NCBI GenBank assembly: GCA_023436825.1 | Contig: JAEZHS010000297.1 | Span: 1 to 5,912 of the forward strand | Reading direction: 5' to 3' | Origin: Pseudomonadota bacterium | GTDB taxonomy: Bacteria > Pseudomonadota > Alphaproteobacteria > Reyranellales > Reyranellaceae | DNA: 5,912 nucleotides | Part shown: in pieces, positions 1 through 5,044 of the stretch | Position numbering within the stretch: position 1 is the first letter of the stretch | Layout: each line of letters begins with the position of its first letter | Notes under the pieces: model-generated | The model's input: the letters and a program-made list of their open reading frames with translations, nothing else | Database searches by the model: none | Told to the model about the DNA's origin: nothing | Made by a program: the position numbers and the translations under genes

Positions 1-501
1 GTGGCCGCGCCGCATGGAGTGCGTGGCCTGGTGCGCATCAGGAGCTTCACCGAGGACCCGATGGCCATCGCCTCCTACGGCAAACTGTCGGACGAGACGG
101 GGAAGACGCGGTACCGGGTCGAAGCGCTGAGCACGGTCAAAGGTGCGGTGCTGGCCCGGATCGAGGGCGTAGCCGATCGCAACGCCGCCGAGGCGATACG
201 AGGATTGCGGCTCTATGTGGAGCGCGAGCGATTGCCGGCGACGGGCGAGCGGGAGTGGTACGAGGCGGACCTGATCGGTCTGCCTGCCGTCGGAACGGAC
301 GGCCGGGATTGGGGCAAGGTGATGGCCTTCCACGATTTCGGCGCGGGCCGGACGATGGAGATCTCGGGAGGCACGGCGTCACGCCAATCAGTGATGCTGC
401 CTTTCACCGACGAAGCGGTGCCCGAGGTCGACGTCGAGAGCGGCAAGGTCGTGGTCGATCCGCCGGCGGGTCTGCTGGCGGGCGGAGAGAAGGAGGCGTA
501 G
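1..501 (+). CDS. rimM: Ribosome maturation factor RimM (5' end cut off by window)
   Basis: RimM binds ribosomal protein S19 and helps mature the head of the 30S subunit in the cytoplasm. The visible 166 residues open with [19 protein letters not shown], the conserved RimM N-terminal motif, followed by the RimM beta-barrel to about residue 80. A PRC-barrel domain follows (about 84-160), with WYEADLIGL, a G-x-V turn at WGKV, a FGAG turn, and the typical [12 protein letters not shown] near the C-terminus. Family members normally have one to two dozen residues before the AAPHG motif, so the GTG at base 1 is most likely an internal valine and the true start lies upstream. The gene ends in TAG 7 bases before trmD, in the usual rimM-trmD-rplS order. 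The identification rests on motifs and context and is secure; only the start is missing. Confidence 0.95.
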   Translation: MAAPHGVRGLVRIRSFTEDPMAIASYGKLSDETGKTRYRVEALSTVKGAVLARIEGVADRNAAEAIRGLRLYVERERLPATGEREWYEADLIGLPAVGTDGRDWGKVMAFHDFGAGRTMEISGGTASRQSVMLPFTDEAVPEVDVESGKVVVDPPAGLLAGGEKEA

Positions 502-508
502 GACCAAC

Positions 509-1252
509 GTGTGGCGCGCTGTGGCGCTGACGCTCTTCCCGGAGATGTTTCCGGGCCCGCTGGGCGAGAGCCTGGCCGGCAAGGCGCTGAAGGAAGGTGT
601 GTGGTCGCTGGAGGCGGTCGATATCAGGCGGTTCGCCAAGGACCGCCACGGCACGGTCGACGATGCCCCCTTCGGGGGCGGCGCCGGCATGGTGATGAAG
701 CCCGACGTGCTGTCGGCGGCGATCGAGGCGGTCGCCCGCTCGCTGGAGATGTCGGCACCGGAGATGTCGGGAGTGCCGAAGGTTCTGCTGTCTCCAAGAG
801 GCGCGCCGTTCACTCAGGCGCGCGGACGGGAGCTGGCCCGGGGTCCGGGCGTGGTGCTGGTGTGCGGGCGGTTCGAGGGCGTCGACGAGCGCGTCATCGA
901 GGCCCAGGCGTTGGAGGAGATCTCGGTCGGCGATTTCGTGCTTTCGGGCGGCGAGATCGCGGCCATGGCGGTGATGGATTGCTGCGTGCGGCTGCTGCCC
1001 GGTGTGATGGGCGAGCCCCTGTCGGCGAACGAGGAGAGTTTCGAGGACGGACTGCTGGAGTATCCGCACTACACGAGGCCCGCGAGCTGGACCGGGCCCG
1101 ACGGAACCGAACGGCGCGTGCCGGAGGTCCTGGTCTCGGGACATCACGGCAAGGTCGCGGACTGGCGGAGGCGACAGCGGGAAGAGATTACGCGGCGAAG
1201 GCGGCCCGATCTGTGGGCCGAGCGCACCGCGAGGACGAACGAAGAGAAGTGA
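509..1252 (+). CDS. trmD: tRNA (guanine-N1)-methyltransferase TrmD
   Basis: TrmD transfers a methyl group from S-adenosylmethionine to N1 of G37 in tRNAs for Leu, Pro and Arg with G at position 36. The modification prevents +1 frameshifting, especially on proline codons. The 247-residue protein has the family's usual length. It shows [13 protein letters not shown] (8-19), [15 protein letters not shown] (51-65), LLSPRGAPF (93-101), [12 protein letters not shown] (118-129) and [12 protein letters not shown] (138-149); the last three form the SPOUT trefoil-knot cofactor site. The acidic catalytic linker and tRNA-binding part are at [16 protein letters not shown] (176-191) and [15 protein letters not shown] (207-221). 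The GTG start at 509 puts the LTLFPEMF motif at its normal distance from the N-terminus and follows AAGGAGG (490-496) at 12 bases. A GTG at 511 is out of frame. It is probably co-transcribed and translationally linked with rimM and rplS. Confidence 0.97.
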   Translation: MWRAVALTLFPEMFPGPLGESLAGKALKEGVWSLEAVDIRRFAKDRHGTVDDAPFGGGAGMVMKPDVLSAAIEAVARSLEMSAPEMSGVPKVLLSPRGAPFTQARGRELARGPGVVLVCGRFEGVDERVIEAQALEEISVGDFVLSGGEIAAMAVMDCCVRLLPGVMGEPLSANEESFEDGLLEYPHYTRPASWTGPDGTERRVPEVLVSGHHGKVADWRRRQREEITRRRRPDLWAERTARTNEEK

Positions 1253-1268
1253 CGAAAGGATGGATGCG

Positions 1269-1751
1269 ATGAACATTCTCGATACGCTGGCCCAGGCCCA
1301 GATGGACAAGGTGACGGCCGAGCGGCCGGTGCCGCGTTTCGAACCCGGCGATACGCTCCGCGTGCACGTCAAGGTTCAGGAAGGCAACCGCGAGCGCATT
1401 CAGGTCTACGAAGGCCTGTGCATCGCCCGCAAGAACGACGGCATCAACTCGTCGTTCACGGTGCGCAAGATCTCGTTCGGCGAGGGCGTGGAGCGCGTGT
1501 TCCCGCTCTACAGCCCGGGCATCTGGGAGATCGAGGTCATCCGCAAGGGCGTCGTGCGCCGCGCCAAGCTCTATTACCTGCGCGACCTGCGCGGCAAGGC
1601 GAGCCGCATCGCCGAGGACGTCGAGGCCCAGCGCGAGCTGGTCGCCGAGCAGGCCGACGAGACCAAGGTTCGGCGGCGCGAGAAGCTCAAGAAGGAAAAG
1701 CCCAAGGACGAGAAGAACGTGCGTGCCGCCAAGGGCGGCGGAAAGAGGTAG
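1269..1751 (+). CDS. rplS: 50S ribosomal protein L19 with charged C-terminal extension
   Basis: L19 is a structural protein of the 50S subunit near the 30S interface. The core is very close to the family: [13 protein letters not shown], then [42 protein letters not shown], and finally [18 protein letters not shown]. After the core comes a tail of about 45 residues rich in Lys, Glu and Arg, ending AAKGGGKR; E. coli L19 (115 residues) lacks it. Such tails occur in other alphaproteobacterial L19 proteins. I chose ATG 1269 (160 residues, [11 protein letters not shown]) because AAAGGA at 1255-1260 lies 8 bases upstream and the protein then begins like other L19s. The in-frame ATG at 1260 would overlap that site and add MDA. 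The gene ends in TAG 6 bases before leuC, and its last codons carry the leuC ribosome binding site. Confidence 0.96.
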   Translation: MNILDTLAQAQMDKVTAERPVPRFEPGDTLRVHVKVQEGNRERIQVYEGLCIARKNDGINSSFTVRKISFGEGVERVFPLYSPGIWEIEVIRKGVVRRAKLYYLRDLRGKASRIAEDVEAQRELVAEQADETKVRRREKLKKEKPKDEKNVRAAKGGGKR

Positions 1752-1757
1752 GCGACC

Positions 1758-3203
1758 ATGGCGTTCCGCAAGAAGTCGGCCACGCCGCCGCCACCGCCTC
1801 CTCCGCCGCGGACACTGTTCGAGAAGATCTGGGACGCCCACGTCGTCCATCGCCAGGACGACGGCACCTGCGTCCTCTACATCGACCGTCATCTCGTCCA
1901 CGAGGTGACCAGCCCGCAGGCCTTCGAAGGCCTGCGCATGGCCGGACGTCCGGTGCGCCGGCCCGACGCCACCATCGCCGTGGCCGACCACAACACGCCG
2001 ACCACGCCGATCGGCGAAGGCGGCATGGATGAGGAATCGCGCATCCAGGTCGAGACCCTGGAGAAGAACGTCGTCGACTTCGGCGTGCCGTATTTCGACA
2101 TGAACGATGCCCGCCGCGGCATCGTCCACGTGATCGGCCCCGAGCAGGGCCTGACCTTGCCGGGCATGACCATCGTCTGCGGCGACAGCCATACCTCGAC
2201 GCACGGCGCGTTCGGCGCGCTGGCCTTCGGCATCGGCACCTCGGAGGTCGAGCACGTGCTCGCCACCCAGACGCTGATCCAGAAGCCGGCCAAGAACATG
2301 CGCGTGGCGGTCGAGGGCAGCCTGCCGCTCGGCGTCACCGCCAAGGACGTGATCCTCGCCATCATCGGCAAGCTCGGCACCGCCGGCGGCACCGGCTACG
2401 TGATCGAGTATGCCGGTCGCGCCATCCGCGAGATGACGATGGAAGGCCGCATGACGGTCTGCAACATGTCGATCGAGGCGGGCGCGCGTGCCGGCCTGAT
2501 CGCGCCGGACGACACGACCTTCAAGTATCTCGAAGGCCGGCCGTATTCACCCAAGGGCGGTGCGTGGGACCTGGCGCTCAGCCAGTGGCGTCGCCTGCCG
2601 AGCGACAAGGGTGCGAACTTCGACACCCAGCTCGACCTGCTGGCGTCCGACATCCCGCCGATGGTGACCTGGGGCACCAGCCCGCAAGACGCGCTGCCAA
2701 TCACCGACGTCATTCCCGATCCGGCCAACGCGCCGGACGAGAACCGCCGCGAGGCGTGGGCGCGTTCGCTCGCCTACATGGGCCTGACGCCGGGCACCAA
2801 GCTCGTCGACGTGCCGATCGACCGCGTGTTCATCGGCTCGTGCACCAACGGCCGCATCGAAGACCTGCGCGCCGCCGCCGAGATCGCGCGCGGCCGCAAG
2901 GTCGCGGCGGGCGTGTCGGCCATGGTCGTGCCGGGCTCCGGCCTGGTGAAGGCCGAGGCCGAGAAGGAAGGTCTCGACAAGATCTTCCTCGAGGCGGGCT
3001 TCGAATGGCGTATCCAGGGCTGCTCGATGTGCCTCGCCATGAACGCCGACCGGCTCGAGCCCGGCCAGCGCTGCGCCTCGACCTCGAACCGCAACTTCGA
3101 GGGCAGGCAGGGCCGCGGCGGACGGACCCATCTGTTGAGCCCGGCGATGGCGGCGGCCGCCGCCATCAAGGGCACGCTGGCCGACGTGCGTGATTATCAG
3201 TAG
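1758..3203 (+). CDS. leuC: 3-isopropylmalate dehydratase large subunit with polyproline N-terminus
   Basis: LeuC with LeuD forms isopropylmalate isomerase, an aconitase-family [4Fe-4S] enzyme that converts 2-isopropylmalate to 3-isopropylmalate in leucine synthesis. The 481-residue protein has [13 protein letters not shown] (18-30), [28 protein letters not shown] and [19 protein letters not shown]. The three cluster cysteines are C362 (GSCTNGR), C422 and C425 (GCSMC), with the same mutual spacing as in E. coli LeuC (347, 407, 410). The substrate-binding [20 protein letters not shown] is near the C-terminus. The constant offset of 15 matches an N-terminal extension, residues 1-17, basic (RKK) and then eight prolines. 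The start at ATG 1758 has AAAGAGG (1742-1748) 9 bases upstream and is the only in-frame start before the conserved RTLFEKIWD. The gap to rplS is 6 bases, suggesting translational coupling. The identity is secure. Confidence 0.97.
   Translation: MAFRKKSATPPPPPPPPRTLFEKIWDAHVVHRQDDGTCVLYIDRHLVHEVTSPQAFEGLRMAGRPVRRPDATIAVADHNTPTTPIGEGGMDEESRIQVETLEKNVVDFGVPYFDMNDARRGIVHVIGPEQGLTLPGMTIVCGDSHTSTHGAFGALAFGIGTSEVEHVLATQTLIQKPAKNMRVAVEGSLPLGVTAKDVILAIIGKLGTAGGTGYVIEYAGRAIREMTMEGRMTVCNMSIEAGARAGLIAPDDTTFKYLEGRPYSPKGGAWDLALSQWRRLPSDKGANFDTQLDLLASDIPPMVTWGTSPQDALPITDVIPDPANAPDENRREAWARSLAYMGLTPGTKLVDVPIDRVFIGSCTNGRIEDLRAAAEIARGRKVAAGVSAMVVPGSGLVKAEAEKEGLDKIFLEAGFEWRIQGCSMCLAMNADRLEPGQRCASTSNRNFEGRQGRGGRTHLLSPAMAAAAAIKGTLADVRDYQ
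1785..1808 (+). other. Eight-proline run at LeuC residues 10-17
   Basis: Eight successive proline codons (CCG CCG CCA CCG CCT CCT CCG CCG) lie nine codons after the leuC start. Consecutive prolines are known to stall ribosomes and to need elongation factor EF-P. Proline codons are also known to be sensitive to loss of TrmD-dependent m1G37 in tRNA-Pro. The run precedes the conserved catalytic protein and is not part of the LeuC core. That it limits or regulates leuC translation is inference. Confidence 0.8.
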
Positions 3204-3205
3204 GC

Positions 3206-3228
3206 GCGACGACCAGTAGGAACGTCGC
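3206..3228 (+). promoter_or_regulatory. Small hairpin presenting the ribosome binding site of the first RDD gene
   Basis: A perfect 6-base inverted repeat, GCGACG (3206-3211) and CGTCGC (3223-3228), encloses an 11-base loop that contains AGGA (3218-3221), 8 bases before the TTG start at 3230. As RNA the stem would put the ribosome binding site in the loop, immediately beside the start codon. There is no T tract, so it is not a normal rho-independent terminator for leuC. In GC-rich DNA a 6-base stem can arise by chance, so a regulatory role is speculative. Confidence 0.3.
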
Positions 3229-3229
3229 C

Positions 3230-3739
3230 TTGACCAACGCCCCACCGCCGCCTGTCTGGTCCGACCGACCGATGGCGGCGGTGGAGGGTGCGCCTCCCGG
3301 CGGATTCTGGATCCGCTTCGTCGCCTACATGATCGACGGATTGATCATGTTGGTTCCGACCGTGATCCTCGTCGGCCTCTTTGTCGGCTTCGTTCTTCTG
3401 ACGCACGAATCGACGGTTCACGCAGGGCTGGCGGCTCCGCTGATCGTCGTTGTCCTCCTGATGGCTGCCGCGCTGATCGTGATCAACTGGCTGTATGAAG
3501 CGTTGATGACCAGTTCGCCGCGCGGCGCCACCTTCGGCAAGATGGCGCTCGGCCTGCGCATCGTCCGCCTCGACGGCACTCGGCTTTCCTTCGGGCGCGC
3601 CACTGGCCGCCACTTCGCGAAGTACATGGTGACGCCCATGGTGCCGCTGGCCATCGGCTACATCATGGCCGCCTTCACCAACCGCAAGCGAGCGCTGCAC
3701 GATATTCTGGCCGACACGCTCGTGATAAGGTCGTCCTGA
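3230..3739 (+). CDS. RDD family membrane protein, first of a tandem pair
   Basis: This 169-residue predicted inner-membrane protein has the RDD fold, a small helical domain of largely unsettled function, suspected in some members to take part in transport. A proline-rich cytoplasmic head (APPPPVWSDRP, 4-14) precedes GGFWIRFVAYMIDG, giving the family arginine R29 and first aspartate D36. Hydrophobic segments lie at about 31-57, 69-90 and 132-149. RGATFGKMALGLRIVRLDG (98-116) and KRALHD (153-158), with the last aspartate, complete the signature. The start is TTG 3230, with AGGA 8 bases before it. I prefer it to ATG 3272 because the neighbouring paralogue carries the same PPPPVW-x-x-RP head. It follows leuC by 26 bases and precedes the second RDD gene by 21, so it probably belongs to the same transcript. 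The substrate is unknown. The family call is confident, the function is not. Confidence 0.85.
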   Translation: MTNAPPPPVWSDRPMAAVEGAPPGGFWIRFVAYMIDGLIMLVPTVILVGLFVGFVLLTHESTVHAGLAAPLIVVVLLMAAALIVINWLYEALMTSSPRGATFGKMALGLRIVRLDGTRLSFGRATGRHFAKYMVTPMVPLAIGYIMAAFTNRKRALHDILADTLVIRSS

Positions 3740-3760
3740 CGATTTCGCCAGGAGACCGAC

Positions 3761-4324
3761 ATGCCGAGTGTGCCGACCTCAGGCTCCGTCCCGCCGCCGC
3801 CTCCGGTGTGGGATGCCCGTCCGCTGGAGACGACGGTGCGCTATGCCGGCTTCTGGATCCGGGTCGGGGCGGCCCTCGTCGACGGCATCGCACTCTGGAT
3901 CGTCTGGTCGATCGTGCTGCTGGTGCTTCCCTCGGAGACGCCGGCGCCTCTGCCCGAGAACTCCGACCTCGAGACGCTGGTCGCCTATCTGAACAGCCTG
4001 ATCTCGCCGCGCCAGATGATCGTCTATGCGCTGATCGTATGGGCCTATTACGCCTTCCAGGAAAGCTCGTCGGCGCAGGCCACCCTGGGCAAGCGGATGC
4101 TGGGCGTTCGCGTCTCCACCGAGGACGGGGGACGGCTGAATCCCCTGACGGCCAGCCTGCGCGCCTGGCCGATCTATCTGCCCTCGGTCGCCGCCATCGC
4201 CGGCAGCGGCTTCAGCACGGTAGTCGGCCTGATCGCCCTCATTTCCTGCATCGCCGTCGCCTTTTCGAAGCGCAAGCAGGGTCTGCACGACAAGATGGCT
4301 GGGGCGATACTCACCAGGCGGTAG
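3761..4324 (+). CDS. RDD family membrane protein, second of a tandem pair
   Basis: This 187-residue predicted inner-membrane protein is paralogous to the gene before it. It has a longer proline-rich head (SVPPPPPVWDARP, 9-21), then GFWIRVGAALVDG with family residues R34 and D41. Hydrophobic segments lie at about 36-57, 85-100 and 150-168, with a possible further one around 137-148. A TP/EN-rich loop sits between the first two segments. The signature QATLGKRMLGVRV (106-118) and KRKQGLHD (170-177) with D177 are intact. ATG 3761 follows AGGAG (3750-3754) at 6 bases. The TAG stop lies inside a short inverted repeat, and a candidate promoter for leuD begins just behind it. The pair probably arose by tandem duplication with strong later divergence and may form a hetero-oligomer; that is inference. 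No substrate or enzymatic role can be assigned. Confidence 0.86.
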   Translation: MPSVPTSGSVPPPPPVWDARPLETTVRYAGFWIRVGAALVDGIALWIVWSIVLLVLPSETPAPLPENSDLETLVAYLNSLISPRQMIVYALIVWAYYAFQESSSAQATLGKRMLGVRVSTEDGGRLNPLTASLRAWPIYLPSVAAIAGSGFSTVVGLIALISCIAVAFSKRKQGLHDKMAGAILTRR

Positions 4325-4340
4325 CCCGGCTTGACGGGCT
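4323..4340 (+). other. Short inverted repeat over the second RDD gene's stop codon
   Basis: AGCCCG (4323-4328) and CGGGCT (4335-4340) form a perfect 6-base stem around a 6-base loop, and a T-G pair could extend it by one. The left arm includes the last two bases of the TAG stop. No T tract follows (GGGGAAAAG comes next), so it is at best a weak or factor-assisted terminator. It overlaps the candidate -35 box of the leuD promoter, so only one of the two readings may be functional. Confidence 0.35.
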
Positions 4341-4359
4341 GGGGAAAAGTCCGTTTATT
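4331..4359 (+). promoter_or_regulatory. Candidate sigma-70 promoter for leuD-leuB
   Basis: TTGACG (4331-4336, 5 of 6 matches to the -35 consensus) is separated by exactly 17 bases from TTTATT (4354-4359, 4 of 6 matches to the -10 consensus). A transcript would begin near 4366 and have a leader of only about 16 bases before the ATG at 4382. It lies in the 57-base gap between the second RDD gene and leuD, where an independent leuD promoter would be expected. The match is by eye; the -10 box is imperfect. Confidence 0.45.
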
Positions 4360-4381
4360 CCGGCGTTTCGCGAGGGACCTC

Positions 4382-4387
4382 ATGTAA
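4382..4387 (+). other. Start-stop (ATG-TAA) at the expected leuD start
   Basis: ATG 4382 has GAGGGA (4372-4377) 4 bases upstream and is in frame with leuD, but codon 2 is TAA. The codons behind it read [20 protein letters not shown], which matches the conserved LeuD N-terminus (family pattern M-x-KFTTLTGVAAPLPM). This places the normal start exactly here. One base change from CAA, GAA or AAA at 4385 would produce the TAA. It may be a sequencing error, a real nonsense mutation, or a functional minimal ORF; the sequence alone does not decide. Confidence 0.75.
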
Positions 4388-4420
4388 AAATTCACGACGC
4401 TGCGCGGCGTCGCCGCCCCG

Positions 4421-4996
4421 ATGCCGATGGTCAATATCGACACCGATATGATCATCCCCAAGAACTTCCTTAAGACCATCAAGCGCACCGGGCTGAAGGA
4501 CGGCCTGTTCTACGAGTTGCGCTGGACGGCCGACGGCCAGAAGAAGGACTTCATCCTCGACCAGCCGGCCTATCAGAACGCCAAGATCATCGTCGCCGGC
4601 CCCAACTTCGGCTGCGGCTCGAGCCGCGAGCATGCGCCCTGGGCGCTGCTCGACTTCGGCATCCGCTGCATCATCTCCGAGGATTTCGCCGACATCTTCT
4701 ACAACAACTGCTTCAAGAACGGCATTCTGCCGATCAAGATGCCGAAGGAGATCATCGACAAGCTGATGGACGATGCGAGCCGCGGCTCCAACGCCGTCAT
4801 TGAGGTCGACCTCGAGAAGCAGGAGATCAAGGGACCCGACGGCGGCACCGTGCATTTCGACATCGATCCGTTCCGCAAGCACTGCCTGCTGAACGGGCTC
4901 GACGACATCGGGCTCACCATGGAGAAGAAGTCGGAGATCGACGACTTCGAGGCGCGCCAGAAGGAGCAGCAGCCCTGGCTGCATGGTGCGTCCTGA
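4421..4996 (+). CDS. leuD: 3-isopropylmalate dehydratase small subunit, start interrupted by a stop
   Basis: LeuD is the small, swivelling-domain subunit of isopropylmalate isomerase and partners LeuC. The open part from ATG 4421 is 191 residues and contains [21 protein letters not shown] (positions 4-24), [19 protein letters not shown] (62-80), [20 protein letters not shown] and, near the end, [13 protein letters not shown]. All core motifs are intact. The normal family start is the ATG at 4382, which would give 204 residues, close to the usual 201-205. An in-frame TAA at 4385-4387 separates that ATG from the rest. The first in-frame ATG codons after the stop are 4421 and 4427, and neither has a visible ribosome binding site. 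The 4421 start loses 13 conserved residues of the N-terminal strand. The gene is either functional with a shortened N-terminus, a recent pseudogene, or affected by a sequence error. The core codons show no decay. Confidence 0.85.
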   Translation: MPMVNIDTDMIIPKNFLKTIKRTGLKDGLFYELRWTADGQKKDFILDQPAYQNAKIIVAGPNFGCGSSREHAPWALLDFGIRCIISEDFADIFYNNCFKNGILPIKMPKEIIDKLMDDASRGSNAVIEVDLEKQEIKGPDGGTVHFDIDPFRKHCLLNGLDDIGLTMEKKSEIDDFEARQKEQQPWLHGAS

Positions 4997-5003
4997 TCAG
5001 CAG

Positions 5004-5037
5004 TCGTTAGATAGAGAAAATCGTTAGACAAGAGAAA
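5004..5037 (+). repeat. Imperfect tandem repeat of about 17 bases in the leuD-leuB gap
   Basis: TCGTTAGA occurs at 5004-5011 and again at 5021-5028. Each copy is followed by a purine-rich AGAGAAA stretch, giving two imperfect units of about 17 bases. The 48-base gap (4997-5044) is markedly AT-richer than its surroundings. The second unit runs into the purine-rich ribosome binding region of leuB (AGAAAGAAGG, 5033-5042). It may be a simple slippage duplication or a spaced operator; no function can be assigned. Confidence 0.5.
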
Positions 5038-5044
5038 GAAGGCA

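Noticed and set aside
1260..1268. Earlier rplS start at ATG 1260
   Set aside because: It overlaps the best ribosome binding site (1255-1260), and the extra MDA is not part of the usual L19 N-terminus. It remains possible but less likely than 1269.
404..1372. Long minus-strand reading frame of 322 codons opposite trmD
   Set aside because: It mirrors trmD, rplS and rimM codons, has His/Arg/Pro-rich low-complexity composition and no recognisable domain. Such antisense openings are common in GC-rich coding DNA.
1188..2255. Minus-strand reading frame of 355 codons across rplS and leuC
   Set aside because: It is antisense to two conserved genes, with biased Ala/Asp/Leu composition and no family motif. 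It is a shadow of codon bias.
3204..3229. Rho-independent terminator after leuC
   Set aside because: The 6-base stem has an 11-base loop and no T tract, and the next gene starts within 2 bases of it.
2547..3245. Minus-strand reading frame of 232 codons opposite leuC
   Set aside because: Same reasoning: it lies opposite the conserved iron-sulfur part of LeuC and lacks any recognisable domain.
3230..4324. RDD pair as a defence or toxin system
   Set aside because: No nuclease, toxin or effector domain is present, and there are no mobile-element signs. Both proteins are plain RDD membrane proteins within a housekeeping operon.
4382..4387. TAA recoded as a sense codon in this organism
   Set aside because: No other conserved gene here contains an in-frame TAA, and one site is better explained by an error, a mutation or a start-stop element.
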